Positions 41,729 through 50,349 are shown, counted from the stretch's first letter. The stretch: DNA of 64,000 bases from DATGZH01 sp035297265 (GCA_035297265.1 DATGZH010000022.1:1-64000); one strand, 5' to 3'. Numbers and translations: made by a program. Notes: a model not told the origin generated them from the letters alone.

Positions 41729-42772
41729 GTGCGGGCGGTCGTCCTCGACGGGGTGCGCTCGGTCAGCGTGACCGACGTGGCCGACCCCGTCCTTCCTGGT
41801 GACGACGGCGTCGTGGTGCAGGTCGAGCAGGCGGGGATCTGCGGCTCGGACCTGCACCTCTACCACGGCGACCTCGGGGAGCCCGGCACCCGCCTCGGGC
41901 ACGAGTTCGTGGGCACGGTGCTCGAGGCCGGTCCGGCGGTGCGCACCGTGCGCCCCGGTGACCGGGTGCTCGTCTCGGGCGTGATCGGCTGCGGGCACTG
42001 CCCGCCCTGCCTGGCCCGCGACCCGGCACGCTGCCGCAACGGCGGCACCGCGGTCTTCGGCACCGGCGCCGACCTCCCCGGTGGCCAGGCGGAGGCGGTG
42101 GCCGTCCCGGCCGCCGACGCCTGGACGTTGGTCGTGCCCGAAGACGTCACGCCGACCCAGGCGGTGCTCCTCACCGACATCCTGCCCACCGGCTACCTGG
42201 GCGCCCGGCGGGCCGACATCGTGCCGGGCTCGACGGTGGCCGTCATCGGCCTCGGCCCGGTCGGCGTGCTGGCGCTCGAATGCGCCCGGCTCTTCGGCCC
42301 GGCCCGCCTCCTCGCCGTCGACCAGGTCCCCGACCGGCTGGCCCGGGCCGAACGGCTCGGGGCCGAGACGGTCGACGCCTCGGCCGGCCCGGTGCCCGAG
42401 CAGCTCATGGCGCTGACCGGGGGGCACGGCGTCGACGCCGTCATCGAGGCGGTCGGGGCCGACCGCACGGTGAGCGACGCCCTCCTGTCGGTGGCCACCG
42501 GGGGCACGGTCTCGGTGGTGGGGGTGAGCGTGAACATGGCCTTCCCCTTCCCCTTGGTCCTCGCTCTCCTCCGGGGCCTCACCTTCCGCGTCACCCTGGC
42601 CTCGATCCCGAGCACGTGGGACACCCTCGTCCCGCTCCTCGCCACCGGACGGCTGGCCCCCGACGACGTGGTCACCCACCGCCTCGGGCTGAGCGAGGCG
42701 CCCGAGGCCTACGCCATGTTCGACGCCCACGCCGAGGGGGTGCTGAAGGTGGTGCTGGACCCCACACGCTGA
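41729..42772 (+). CDS. Zinc-dependent alcohol dehydrogenase family protein
   Basis: The 347-residue medium-chain dehydrogenase has the catalytic zinc ligands in GICGSDLHLYHGD and GHEFVGTV, the structural zinc lobe GCGHCPPCLARDPARC, and a Rossmann loop VIGLGPVGVLALECARLF. It is near to threonine/sorbitol-type dehydrogenases. The substrate is unknown. It is followed by a GH4-type enzyme 60 bases downstream, suggesting carbohydrate or sugar-alcohol oxidation. It starts with GTG and has no strong binding site. Confidence 0.9.
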   Translation: MRAVVLDGVRSVSVTDVADPVLPGDDGVVVQVEQAGICGSDLHLYHGDLGEPGTRLGHEFVGTVLEAGPAVRTVRPGDRVLVSGVIGCGHCPPCLARDPARCRNGGTAVFGTGADLPGGQAEAVAVPAADAWTLVVPEDVTPTQAVLLTDILPTGYLGARRADIVPGSTVAVIGLGPVGVLALECARLFGPARLLAVDQVPDRLARAERLGAETVDASAGPVPEQLMALTGGHGVDAVIEAVGADRTVSDALLSVATGGTVSVVGVSVNMAFPFPLVLALLRGLTFRVTLASIPSTWDTLVPLLATGRLAPDDVVTHRLGLSEAPEAYAMFDAHAEGVLKVVLDPTR

Positions 42773-42832
42773 GGCGCCTCCGAAACGGCGTTGGTAGCGT
42801 GCGTCGCGCACCCTCCCGGAAGGAAGCAGCGC

Positions 42833-44215
42833 ATGGGACCTCGCATCACCCTCGTCGGCGGCGGCAGCACCCACTGGACGCCTCGCCTCCTCGTCGACTT
42901 CGCCAACACCGAGTCCCTCCGCGAGGCCGAGGTCACGCTCATGGACGTGGCCGCCGACAGCCTGCCCCCCATGCTGAAGGTGGCCGAGCACATCACCTCG
43001 CTCCGGGGGATCGGGCTCAAGACCACCGCCACGACCGACCTCGACGAGGCGCTCGACGGGGCCGAGTTCGTGCTGACCACGCTGACCGTCGGGGGCTTCG
43101 ACAGCATGCGTCCCGACATCGACATCCCCGCCCGCTACGGCGTGCGCCAGCCCGTCGGCGACAGTGTGGGCCCGGGCGGCGTCTCCCGCTCCCTGCGCAG
43201 CATCCCGGTGATGGTGGGGATCGGCCAGGCCATGGAGCGGCGTTGTCCCGACGCCCTCCTCGTGAACGTGAGCAACCCCCTCACTGCGCTCTGCCGAGCG
43301 GTCAGCCGGGAGACGTCGGTGCGCACCGTGGGCCTCTGCAACGAGCTGATCGGGCTCAAGTTCGTGATGAGCCTGCTCTTCGACGTGCGTTTCCAGGACG
43401 TCGACCCGGTCGTGGGCGGTGTGAACCACCTGCCGCTCGTCACTGCGCTGCGCTTCGGCGAGCGGGACGGCTTCGCCGAGCTCCGCGACCTGCTCGAGGA
43501 CCCGGGTGACCGGCTGGACGAGCCGATCTCCATCGATCCCCCCGACGGGATGCACTGGCGCAAGGTGTCGTCGGGGCGCCGCTGGACCAAGCGCGACGTG
43601 GTGGCCCACTGCAAGGTCAAGTTCGAGCTCTTCCGGCGCTTCGGCGTCCTGCCGGGCTCCTCGGACACCCACGTGGTCGAGTTCTTCCCGGGCTTCGTGA
43701 CGGCAGATTCCGACTTCGGCCGCGACTGGGGCATCCACCACTACGGCATCCCCGGGCACATGGCCGACAAGGCCGACGACGACACCGAGTTCGCCAACCT
43801 CCTCGAGTCGAGCGAGATCCCCACCTGGTGGTCGGGCGAGCTCGTCGCCGACGTGCTCGAGGGCGTGGTCACCGGCGAGGACCGGGACCTGCCGATGAAC
43901 CTGCCCAACACCGGCCAGGTCTCGAACCTCCCCGAAGGGGCCGTCGTGGAGTGCATCGGGATCTCGGGGGCCGGCGGACCCCGGCCCCGCGACCAGGTCA
44001 CGGTGACCTCGGTCCTGGCCGAGTACCTGCACCGCATCTGGTGGTCCCAGGAGCTCACCGTCGACGCCGCGCTCCAGGGCGACCGCACACTCGTCCTCGA
44101 GGCGATGCTCACCGACCAGATGGCCGGCCGGCTCCCCTACGAGCACGTCGTCGCGATGACCGACGAGCTCCTCGAAGCCACCGCGGCCTGGCTGCCGCAG
44201 TTCGCCGGCCAGTGA
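42833..44215 (+). CDS. Glycoside hydrolase family 4 protein (NAD-dependent)
   Basis: The 460-residue protein has the GH4 NAD-binding N-terminus ITLVGGGSTHWTPRLLVDF, and DSVGPGGVSRSLRSIPVM, VNVSNPLTAL, GLCNELIGLK and GVNHLPLV. In GH4 enzymes the Cys of GLCN (C169 here) and the His of NH (H199) bind Mn2+ next to the NAD+ that drives the redox-elimination mechanism. Members act on alpha- or beta-glucosides or galactosides (often phosphorylated); which is used here is unknown. GGAAGGAAG gives a good start site. It probably forms an operon with the preceding alcohol dehydrogenase. Confidence 0.9.
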   Translation: MGPRITLVGGGSTHWTPRLLVDFANTESLREAEVTLMDVAADSLPPMLKVAEHITSLRGIGLKTTATTDLDEALDGAEFVLTTLTVGGFDSMRPDIDIPARYGVRQPVGDSVGPGGVSRSLRSIPVMVGIGQAMERRCPDALLVNVSNPLTALCRAVSRETSVRTVGLCNELIGLKFVMSLLFDVRFQDVDPVVGGVNHLPLVTALRFGERDGFAELRDLLEDPGDRLDEPISIDPPDGMHWRKVSSGRRWTKRDVVAHCKVKFELFRRFGVLPGSSDTHVVEFFPGFVTADSDFGRDWGIHHYGIPGHMADKADDDTEFANLLESSEIPTWWSGELVADVLEGVVTGEDRDLPMNLPNTGQVSNLPEGAVVECIGISGAGGPRPRDQVTVTSVLAEYLHRIWWSQELTVDAALQGDRTLVLEAMLTDQMAGRLPYEHVVAMTDELLEATAAWLPQFAGQ

Positions 44216-44234
44216 GCCACGGGGAGGCGACGGG

Positions 44235-44987
44235 GTGATCACCGTCGAGCGGGCCGGCGAGGTGGCGCTGCTGCGCCTCGAGCAGGGCAAGGTGAACGCC
44301 CTCGACGTCGAGGTCCTCGACGAGCTCGTCGGCCTCGTCGACGAGATGGCCGACGACGACGAGACCCGGGCCGTGGTGCTGACCGGGGCCGGCAAGACGT
44401 TCTCGGCGGGGGTGGACCTCCGCCGGATCCTCGACGGCGGGCCCGACTACGCGACGGCCCTCGTCCCGGCGATCGCCCGGGGGATCGCCTCCCTCTTCAC
44501 GATGGCCAAGCCGGTCGTCACCGCGGTGAACGGGGTGGCCATCGCCGGCGGCTGCATCCTCGCCTGCGCCGGCGACGTCCGCCTCATCGCCGCCAACGCC
44601 CGGATCGGCGCCACCGAGCTCAAGGTGGGCGTGCCCTTCCCTCAGGCCGCCCTCGAGGTGCTGCGCGCCGCCTGCGGCGAGCGGACCGAAGAGGCCGTCT
44701 ACTCGGGCACGCTCTACGACGCCCCGGGCGCGGTGGCGATCGGCCTGGCCCACGAGGTGGTGGACCCCGACGAACTGGTCGGGCGGGCGCTGGCCGCGGC
44801 GAGCGAGCTCGCCCAGGTCCCGGCCGACGTGTTCCGCCTCACGAAGGCCCAGCTGCGACGGCCGGCGGTCGAGCGCCTGCTCGACGAGCCGGTGGACGAG
44901 GAGGTGGCCCGCATCTGGGCCCGGCCGGCCACGGCCGCGGCCATCCGGGCCAGCCTCGAGCGGACCACCGGCTCGAGCGGCGCCTAG
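44235..44987 (+). CDS. Enoyl-CoA hydratase/isomerase family protein
   Basis: The 250-residue crotonase-fold protein has the oxyanion loops TFSAGVDLRRIL and NGVAIAGGCILACAGDVRLIA, and one catalytic-type Glu in RIGATELKVGVPFP. The second hydratase glutamate is not obvious in the following helix, so hydratase activity should not be assumed; isomerase or hydrolase activity is also possible. It is the only crotonase in the window and so the nearest candidate to link the (S)-3-hydroxybutyryl-CoA dehydrogenase at 9516 to crotonyl-CoA, though it lies 25 kb from ccr. GGGGAGG precedes the GTG. Confidence 0.85.
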   Translation: MITVERAGEVALLRLEQGKVNALDVEVLDELVGLVDEMADDDETRAVVLTGAGKTFSAGVDLRRILDGGPDYATALVPAIARGIASLFTMAKPVVTAVNGVAIAGGCILACAGDVRLIAANARIGATELKVGVPFPQAALEVLRAACGERTEEAVYSGTLYDAPGAVAIGLAHEVVDPDELVGRALAAASELAQVPADVFRLTKAQLRRPAVERLLDEPVDEEVARIWARPATAAAIRASLERTTGSSGA

Positions 44988-45006
44988 GTCGACGAGAGGA
45001 GGGACG

Positions 45007-45504
45007 GTGCAGGAGCACGTCTATGCGGTCGACGTCGAAGGGAACCCGAAGGACGTCTGGAAGCTCTTCTGGTACCGCGGGCCGAGGCAGGAGAACGGCC
45101 CGGTGCGGATCGAGATCCTCCACCCGGGTGACGAGATCGGCGAGGGGCTCATCCGGCACTGCTGGTTTCGGGTGCCCCGCTACCTCCTCTCTGGCGGCGT
45201 CGGCCAGTCGTGGGAGTGGCTGACCCAGGTGACGCCGTACGAGTCGTGGAAGTACGACGCCATCGGCAAGCCCCTCTGGTCAAAGGCCGAGGGCTTCACC
45301 CGCCTCGAGGACCTCGGCGGCGAGCGCACCCGGATCCACTTCACGGAGAGCTACCACGCGTTCAACCCGGTGCTACGGGTCCTCCTCGAGCGGCGCGTGC
45401 ACCACTTCATCTCGAAGGACAACGACCGCCTGATCGCCGCGGCCATCAACGACGGCCTGGCCAAGCTGCGGGCGGCCCGGGAGTCCGGGACCTCGACCGA
45501 CTGA
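45007..45504 (+). CDS. SRPBCC-like conserved protein
   Basis: This 165-residue protein looks like a START/SRPBCC-fold protein: an N-terminal strand HVYAVDVEGNPKDVWKLFWY, a central WLTQVTPYESWKYDAIGKPL and a C-terminal amphipathic helix DNDRLIAAAINDGLAKLRAAR. A hydrophobic cavity for a lipid-like ligand is expected from the fold, but no ligand is known. It starts 19 bases after the enoyl-CoA hydratase-like gene, with GAGAGGAGGG before the GTG, so the two are likely co-expressed. Confidence 0.75.
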   Translation: MQEHVYAVDVEGNPKDVWKLFWYRGPRQENGPVRIEILHPGDEIGEGLIRHCWFRVPRYLLSGGVGQSWEWLTQVTPYESWKYDAIGKPLWSKAEGFTRLEDLGGERTRIHFTESYHAFNPVLRVLLERRVHHFISKDNDRLIAAAINDGLAKLRAARESGTSTD

Positions 45505-45510
45505 CCGGGG

Positions 45511-46158
45511 TCAGCGGGCGGCGGCCGCCTCCACCGTCGACGGCCCGACGTGGCGCTGCAGCCACTCGTCGAGGGCGGCGGCCTCGGCCAGGAACTGGGC
45601 GATGCGCTCCTTGGCCGCCTTGGTGCCGAGCCACGCCGCCACCGGCCACTCCTTCCAGGCCACCACGCCCTTGTGGCGCAGCAGCTCGACCCTCGGGTGG
45701 TCCTTGGCGTAGCCGCGGGGGGCGCTCTTCAGCATCTCGTGCCCGGTGACCTCGATCTTCTTCCGACGCAACGCCGCGGCCAGAGCGACGAGCTCCTGGC
45801 CGGTGCGCTCGGCGTCCACCGCCCGCCGGTAGCGCTCGAGCTGGTCGGTGGCCATGACGTACATGCCGCGGCCGGCGGCGAGGCCCCGGGCCGACAGCGA
45901 GAGGTAGCCGGCGGGCAGGTGGGCGGCGATGTTCGTCTTGTAGGGCGACTTGTCGGCGCTGAAGCGGACATCGCGGTAGGGGCGGAACACCCGGCCCTCG
46001 CCGAACTGCGGCGCCAGCTCGGTCAGGAGCTCCTGCATGGGTTGGAGGACCTGCCCGTCGTAGAAGGCCTTGTGCTCGGTCCAGTAGGTCTTCGAATTGT
46101 CGACCTCGAGACCCTCGAAGAACTCCAACGCCTCGGCCGGCCACCCGTGGAACGCCAC
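45511..46158 (-). CDS. DUF2461 (TIGR02453) family protein
   Basis: The 215-residue protein opens FHGWPAEALEFFEGLEVDNSKTYWTEHKAFYDG and contains FRPYRDVRFSADKSPYKTNIAAHL and GRGMYVMATDQLERYRRAVD, the standard DUF2461 blocks. The family is widespread in bacteria and its function is not known. Start: the GTG at 46158 gives the normal N-terminus and has TACGCT 7 bases upstream; longer frames only add Pro/Arg-rich sequence. It is divergent from an SRPBCC gene 62 bases away. Confidence 0.88.
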   Translation of the reverse strand: MAFHGWPAEALEFFEGLEVDNSKTYWTEHKAFYDGQVLQPMQELLTELAPQFGEGRVFRPYRDVRFSADKSPYKTNIAAHLPAGYLSLSARGLAAGRGMYVMATDQLERYRRAVDAERTGQELVALAAALRRKKIEVTGHEMLKSAPRGYAKDHPRVELLRHKGVVAWKEWPVAAWLGTKAAKERIAQFLAEAAALDEWLQRHVGPSTVEAAAAR

Positions 46159-46165
46159 CCCGGCG

Positions 46166-46214
46166 AGCGTAGCGGTGGACGGTTGGGGCGGCGACGGGCC
46201 CGACGCCCTAACCT
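46166..46214. promoter_or_regulatory. Divergent leaderless promoter pair
   Basis: On the minus strand TACGCT (46171 to 46166) lies 7 bases before the GTG at 46158. On the plus strand TAACCT (46209-46214) lies 6 bases before the GTG at 46221. Both genes lack ribosome binding sites. Confidence 0.45.
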
Positions 46215-46220
46215 CGGGCC

Positions 46221-46694
46221 GTGGTCGACGGCGGCTCGGTACAGGTCGAGCGGGAGGTGGCGGCGCCACCCGAACACGTCTGGGATCTCGTCGCCGACGT
46301 GACGCGCATGGGCGAGTGGTCACCCGAGGCCGAGAGCGCCACCTGGCTCGGGGGCGCCGACGCCCCCGCGCCCGGTGCCCGCTTCCGGGGGACGAACCGC
46401 CACGGGAAGCGACACTGGTCGACCACGGCCACGGTGGTCGCTGCCGAGCGGGGCCGCTCTTTCGCTTTCGACATCGCGGTCGGTCCCTTCAAGGTGGCCC
46501 GCTGGGGCTACGAGCTCGTGGCGAGCGACCGCGGCTGTCTCGTCACCGAGACCTGGACGGACCAGCGGGGGTGGACGGCCACGGTGCTGGGTCGGGCGGC
46601 CACCGGCGTGGCCGATCGGAGCGCCCACAACCGGGCCACCATGACCGAGACGCTGGAGCGCCTGGCCGCGGCGGCCGAGTCCGCCGGGGACTGA
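46221..46694 (+). CDS. SRPBCC family (polyketide cyclase-like) protein
   Basis: The 157-residue protein has the SRPBCC pattern: VQVEREVAAPPEHVWDLVADVTRMGEWSPEAESATWL, a conserved GARFRGTNRHGKRHWSTT and a C-terminal helix NRATMTETLERLAAAAES. The Pro-x-x-x-V/W-x-x-V-x-D start is the hallmark of Polyketide_cyc2 members, which bind hydrophobic ligands. It is a paralogue of the gene at 57563 (both share the V-DVTR-IG/MG-W/YSPE core). The actual ligand is unknown. Confidence 0.87.
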   Translation: MVDGGSVQVEREVAAPPEHVWDLVADVTRMGEWSPEAESATWLGGADAPAPGARFRGTNRHGKRHWSTTATVVAAERGRSFAFDIAVGPFKVARWGYELVASDRGCLVTETWTDQRGWTATVLGRAATGVADRSAHNRATMTETLERLAAAAESAGD

Positions 46695-46706
46695 CCGACG
46701 ATCGGC

Positions 46707-47624
46707 CTACGAGAGGCCGAGGTCCCCGGTGATCGTCTTCAGGTCGTCGTCGGCCGTGCGGAGGTGGGCCGCCGCGGCGTCCACGCTGCTCCGGGCCCCC
46801 TGGAACACCGAGGCGTTGCCCGGATAGCCGGTCGGCGTCTGGGCGAGGACCGCCGCCGACACGTCGGCCACCCCGTTCGCCGCCGCGCTCACCTGGGTCT
46901 GCAGGTCGCTGTAGGCCTGCTGCGCCCCGCTCACGTTCTTCCCGCTCGACTGGGCGCTCTGGATGGCCGCGGTGATCGTCGGGTAGAGACTCTGGACGGT
47001 GGTCGTCACGGCCGACTCGGTGTCGGCCGCGATCACGAGGTCGGTCTGGGGCGTCATCACCAGGTACACCCGGTAGTCGAAGACCATGTCGTGGGCGTCG
47101 GTCCATAGCTCGGCGCACGTCGTGTCCGCCGGCACCTTCTGCTCGAGGGCGCTGATCCCCGGCAGCTCCACCTGGGTCAGGTCGTGCTGCAACGTGGCGC
47201 TGTCGCTCGACGTGAGGCTCTTGGCGGCCGAGGTCCGACCGATCAACGTCTGCAGCTGGGACACCCGGTTGGTCAGCTGCTGCAGCACGGCCGAGCGGGC
47301 CGTGTCGAGCGCCGACGACGAACAGGTCGGGTGGGAGGGTTGGCCGGTCGACGACCCACCGGTGGCCGCGCCGGTGCTCGGTGCCGTCGTCGTCGTCACG
47401 GACCGGCGCGGGGGCAGGGTCGGCCGGGTGACCGTCGTCGGTGTCGCGGCCACCGTGGTCGGGCTGAGGGACGAGGTCGGCGTCGACACCGGCGACGGTG
47501 AGGTGGCGGGCGTCCCGCGGTGCGCCGCCGACGCCGGGGTGGCCGAGGCGCCAACGGCCATCGTGACGGCGAGGCCCCAGCCGACCAGGCCGGCCCGGGC
47601 GGCCCGTGAGGTGGGACCCCGCAT
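46707..47624 (-). CDS. Secreted protein of unknown function, Ser/Thr-rich linker and helical domain
   Basis: The 305-residue protein has a signal peptide (about residues 1-34, GWGLAVTMAVGASATPASAA), a Ser/Thr/Pro-rich stalk to about residue 97, and a mostly helical domain after it (SSSALDTARSAVLQQLTNRVSQLQTLIGRTSAAKSL...). Ala/Ser/Gln-rich helices with heptad-like spacing suggest a coiled coil. No family name is recognised; similar proteins occur in Acidimicrobiia. Its ATG overlaps the stop of the lipoprotein gene upstream by one base (TGATG), so the two are translated together. Confidence 0.7.
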   Translation of the reverse strand: MRGPTSRAARAGLVGWGLAVTMAVGASATPASAAHRGTPATSPSPVSTPTSSLSPTTVAATPTTVTRPTLPPRRSVTTTTAPSTGAATGGSSTGQPSHPTCSSSALDTARSAVLQQLTNRVSQLQTLIGRTSAAKSLTSSDSATLQHDLTQVELPGISALEQKVPADTTCAELWTDAHDMVFDYRVYLVMTPQTDLVIAADTESAVTTTVQSLYPTITAAIQSAQSSGKNVSGAQQAYSDLQTQVSAAANGVADVSAAVLAQTPTGYPGNASVFQGARSSVDAAAAHLRTADDDLKTITGDLGLS

Positions 47625-47923
47625 CAGCTGTCCGCCGTCGGGTCGGACATGTCGCCGTTGGTCTGGTTGACGCTGCTGTTCACCGAGCCGATCTGGGACT
47701 GCAGCTGGTTGAGGGTGCCGGCGTTGAGCCCAGTGGTGCCGCTCGTGCCCCCCGAAGGGGCCGTCGGCGCGGTCGGCGTCACGGCGGTGGTCGGCGAGGC
47801 CGGGGTGGTGGTCGTGGGCGTTTCCGGCACGCCCTGCAGGGCCCCGCCGCAGCCGGCGAGCCCGAGGCCGGCGGCGCCGATCGCCACGATCCCGATCGCA
47901 CCGAGCCGTCTGTGCTGTCGCAT
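47624..47923 (-). CDS. Small lipoprotein, coupled to the secreted protein downstream
   Basis: This 99-residue protein has a signal peptide with lipobox LGLAGCGG (Cys at about 25), a Thr/Pro/Ala-rich middle and a short helical end (LNQLQSQIGSVNSSVNQTNGD). CCGGAGGGGG gives a good start site 7 bases from the ATG. It shares the TGATG junction with the next gene. The two proteins share a Gln/Ser/Leu-rich helical end (LNQLQSQIGSV here; LTNRVSQLQTLIG there), so they might bind each other. That is inference only. Confidence 0.68.
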   Translation of the reverse strand: MRQHRRLGAIGIVAIGAAGLGLAGCGGALQGVPETPTTTTPASPTTAVTPTAPTAPSGGTSGTTGLNAGTLNQLQSQIGSVNSSVNQTNGDMSDPTADS

Positions 47924-48091
47924 CCCTGTCCCCCTCCGGTCATGGTGCGGGTGACGTGCTCTTCGAACCAGGCTACGAGGCGGTGGTGCAGAACCCATGT
48001 CGGGTCTGTTAGGAGAGAGTTAGAGCGACCAGCGTCGTGAGGAGTGCGCCATGTCTGTCGCAGCACTGTCCAGCCGCACCGGTCGCGTGCG

Positions 48092-48586
48092 ATGACCGCC
48101 GGCGTCACCTGGGGCGAGCTGGCCCGGGTCCGTCCGGACCTGGCCGATGCCGGCCGAGGACTGCTGTACCAGTTCGGTGTGGGGCTCGCCTTCCTCGGCA
48201 CGGTCCGGTCCGACGGCGGCCCGCGGCTCCACCCGGTCTGCCCGCTCCTCGCCGACGAGGACCTCTTCGCCTTCGTCGTGCCCTCAGCCAAGCGGGAGGA
48301 CCTCCACCGGGACGGGCGCTACGCCCTGCACTCGTTTCCCTGCCCCGACAACGAGGACGCCTTCTACGTCACGGGGCAGGCCTTCCCGGTCACCGACGTC
48401 GCTCGGCGCGCCCGGCTGGGCGAGCAGTTCGCCGCTGAACGGGCCGAGCTGTCGGTGCCGCCGCCAGGCGAGACCGAGGAGCTCTTCGCGTTCTTCGTGT
48501 CCCGCTGCCTCCTGACCCGCACCACCGGCCACGGCGACCCGACGCCGCGCCACGAGGTCTGGACCCCCGGCGGAGGACCGGTGTGA
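48092..48586 (+). CDS. Pyridoxamine 5'-phosphate oxidase-like flavin protein
   Basis: This 164-residue split-barrel protein has GVGLAFLGTVRSDGGPRLHPVCPLLADEDLFAFVVPSAKREDLHRDGRYALHSF, typical of the FMN- or F420-binding PNPOx-like family. The exact cofactor and substrate are unknown; in actinobacteria many such proteins bind F420. The start at 48092 lacks a good ribosome binding site, and a GTG at 48044 is an alternative. The stop overlaps the next start by 4 bases (GTGA). Confidence 0.83.
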   Translation: MTAGVTWGELARVRPDLADAGRGLLYQFGVGLAFLGTVRSDGGPRLHPVCPLLADEDLFAFVVPSAKREDLHRDGRYALHSFPCPDNEDAFYVTGQAFPVTDVARRARLGEQFAAERAELSVPPPGETEELFAFFVSRCLLTRTTGHGDPTPRHEVWTPGGGPV

Positions 48587-48957
48587 GCCGGGCCAAGGTC
48601 CCGGCCGCCGCCGTCCGGGCCGTCTGTCTCGCCCTGCCCGGCGTGACCGAACGGCCCAGCCACGGGGCCCCGACCTGGTTCGTCGGGAACAAACGGGCCT
48701 TCGTCACCTGCTGGTCCGACGGCCACCACGACCACACGTTCCCGCACCTCTGGTGCGCCGCACCGCCCGGCGCCCAAGAGGAGCTCATCGAGACCGAACC
48801 CGTCCGCTTCTTCCGACCGCCCTACGTCGGCGGGCGCGGTTGGATCGGCGTCCGCCTGGACTGCGGCGTCGACTGGGACGAGATCGCCGAGGTGTGCCGG
48901 GAGGCCTATCGGGCCGTGGCACCGCAGCGCCTGGTGGCCGAGCTGGACGGCGGCTGA
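48583..48957 (+). CDS. MmcQ/YjbR family protein
   Basis: The 124-residue protein has the MmcQ/YjbR pattern: VRAVCLALPGVTERPSHGAPTWFVGNKRAFVTCW, then a beta strand RFFRPPYVGGRGWIGVRLD and a closing helix WDEIAEVCREAYRAVAPQRL. The fold is CyaY-like and DNA binding is suggested but not proven for the family. It is translationally coupled to the flavin protein before it. Confidence 0.87.
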   Translation: MSRAKVPAAAVRAVCLALPGVTERPSHGAPTWFVGNKRAFVTCWSDGHHDHTFPHLWCAAPPGAQEELIETEPVRFFRPPYVGGRGWIGVRLDCGVDWDEIAEVCREAYRAVAPQRLVAELDGG

Positions 48958-48976
48958 CGCTCGTCCGCCCGGCGCG

Positions 48977-49381
48977 TCAGGCCCCGGCCCCCCGACGTTC
49001 CTTGCGCCACACGAGCTTGAGGCCGGACCAGTCCTCCGAGAGCATCGCCACCTTCACGTCGACGAGACCGGTGGGGAGCGCGAGGTCCCGGATGCCCTGC
49101 TCGTCGACGTCGCTCACGTGGCCGGCGGCCTTGCGCGGCCAGGCCACCCAGAGTGCGCCGTCCGGGAAGACGACCCGGCCGAGCGTCGGCAGCCGCCGCC
49201 CGAGCTCGGCGGCGTGTCGCACGAACACCACGACGACGTCGGCCCGCCGCGGGGTCGACGTGCGGAGGTCGACGCCCGGCGGCAGATCGGGCACGAGCCA
49301 GCCGTCGGGGCCCCGGAGCACCGCCACCACGTGGCCGTCCTTGACCCCGAGCTTGCCGACGAGCGACGTCGACCCTGCCAC
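48977..49381 (-). CDS. DUF3052 family protein
   Basis: The 134-residue protein matches the actinobacterial DUF3052: LVGKLGVKDGHVVAVLRGPDGW, DVVVVFVRHAAELGRRLPTLGRVVFPDGALWVAWPRKA and DWSGLKLVWRKERR. The function is unknown. It starts with GTG, with GGAGGTG about 9 bases upstream; on the minus strand TACATT lies farther up. It converges on the MmcQ-like gene. Confidence 0.85.
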   Translation of the reverse strand: MAGSTSLVGKLGVKDGHVVAVLRGPDGWLVPDLPPGVDLRTSTPRRADVVVVFVRHAAELGRRLPTLGRVVFPDGALWVAWPRKAAGHVSDVDEQGIRDLALPTGLVDVKVAMLSEDWSGLKLVWRKERRGAGA

Positions 49382-49452
49382 GGCCTGGCACCTCCACTCC
49401 CCGACGGACGCCGGACCCCGTCGGCGCCGCGGGCCGGCGCCGGGCCAATGTA

Positions 49453-49620
49453 GCCACCAACCGGATCTTGCAACCTAGGTGGCAAACCAGGGGCAGCAAA
49501 GGGCGATCTCAGGCCACAAAGGGCGGGAAATAGTCCCTGTTCAGTACCTTCGGATAGGTCAGATGGCCCATTTTCCTTTCCAGATGGAAACTTGCTTGCA
49601 ACTGACCTCCTTTGCATGCA
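49453..49620 (+). promoter_or_regulatory. AT-rich regulatory region before the pilin gene
   Basis: This 296-base intergenic region (49382-49677) has base composition much lower in GC than its surroundings. It holds GCCACC (49453-49458) paired with GGTGGC (49478-49483), two copies of CAAAGGGCG 20 bases apart (49497 and 49517), the palindrome TTTCCAGATGGAAA (49577-49590) and TGCATGCA (49613-49620). These look like operator sites. No open frame of note is seen in it. Confidence 0.45.
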
Positions 49621-49677
49621 CAATGACGAACAGCGGCCCTCGGTACTCGACGCCGAGGGACGCTAGGAGGGGGAGCA

Positions 49678-50310
49678 GTGCGGGCGATCTCGATCGCCGG
49701 GGGGCCGCGCATGGCGCGTCAACGCCCCTGCGAGGCTCCGTCGGCAACCGAACCTGGAGGGGGGGAGGGGGCCGAGGCTGGCTTCACCCTGATCGAGCTC
49801 ATGGTCGTGCTGCTGATCATGGCCATCCTGCTCGCCATCGCCGTGCCCACCTTCCTCGGCGTGAGGGTCGGCGCCGAGGAGCGGGCCACGCAGTCGGACC
49901 TCACCAACACGGCGATCAGCGCCGACAGCATCTTCACCGAGGACGGTCAGTACCAGGGAGTGACCGGCCTCGTCTCGGAGCTCGAGACGGCCGAGCCCGA
50001 GCTCGCGTTCACGTCGGCCGTCGTCCACCCCACGTCGGCCCGCACCGTGTCGATCGCCGTCTCGACGGACGGAAACGCCATGATCATCGCCGGGGAGTCC
50101 CCCGACAAGCGGTGCTGGTACGTCGAGATCAACAACGAACCATCGAGCTTCAGCGGACCGCCACCGGGGCTCACCGGGGCCAGCGCCGCCTTCGGGGTCT
50201 CCTTCGGCGGCCTGCTCCCGGGGCACACCGAGATGAGCTGCGGCCCGCAGGACTCCCACGTGAGCACGGGCCTCAACTTCAGCGGCTGGCAGCCCTCGTT
50301 CCCGAACTGA
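49678..50310 (+). CDS. Type IV pilin-like protein with prepilin peptidase motif
   Basis: The 210-residue protein has G|FTLIE at residues 35-40 (cleavage after G35, E at position +5), followed by a hydrophobic helix MVVLLIMAILLAIAVPTFLGVRVGAEERA, the type IV pilin N-terminus. The leader of 35 residues is much longer than the usual 5-10. The C-terminal globular part has Cys residues (KRCWYVEI, EMSCGPQDS) that could form the usual loop. No other pilus gene (pilB, pilC, pilD) is nearby, so it is an orphan. AGGAGGGGGAG precedes the GTG. Confidence 0.87.
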   Translation: MRAISIAGGPRMARQRPCEAPSATEPGGGEGAEAGFTLIELMVVLLIMAILLAIAVPTFLGVRVGAEERATQSDLTNTAISADSIFTEDGQYQGVTGLVSELETAEPELAFTSAVVHPTSARTVSIAVSTDGNAMIIAGESPDKRCWYVEINNEPSSFSGPPPGLTGASAAFGVSFGGLLPGHTEMSCGPQDSHVSTGLNFSGWQPSFPN

Positions 50311-50343
50311 GGCGGCGCCGGCCGGGTCCGCGCGGGCCTGTCG

Positions 50344-50349
50344 TATGGT
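50344..50349 (+). promoter_or_regulatory. Putative -10 (TATGGT) of the EthD gene, leaderless
   Basis: TATGGT is followed by 6 bases and the GTG at 50356, with no ribosome binding site. Confidence 0.4.

Noticed and set aside
41516..44395. 959-residue minus-strand open frame
   Set aside because: It runs antisense through the alcohol dehydrogenase and GH4 genes and has His/Gly/Val/Glu-rich low-complexity content without motifs.
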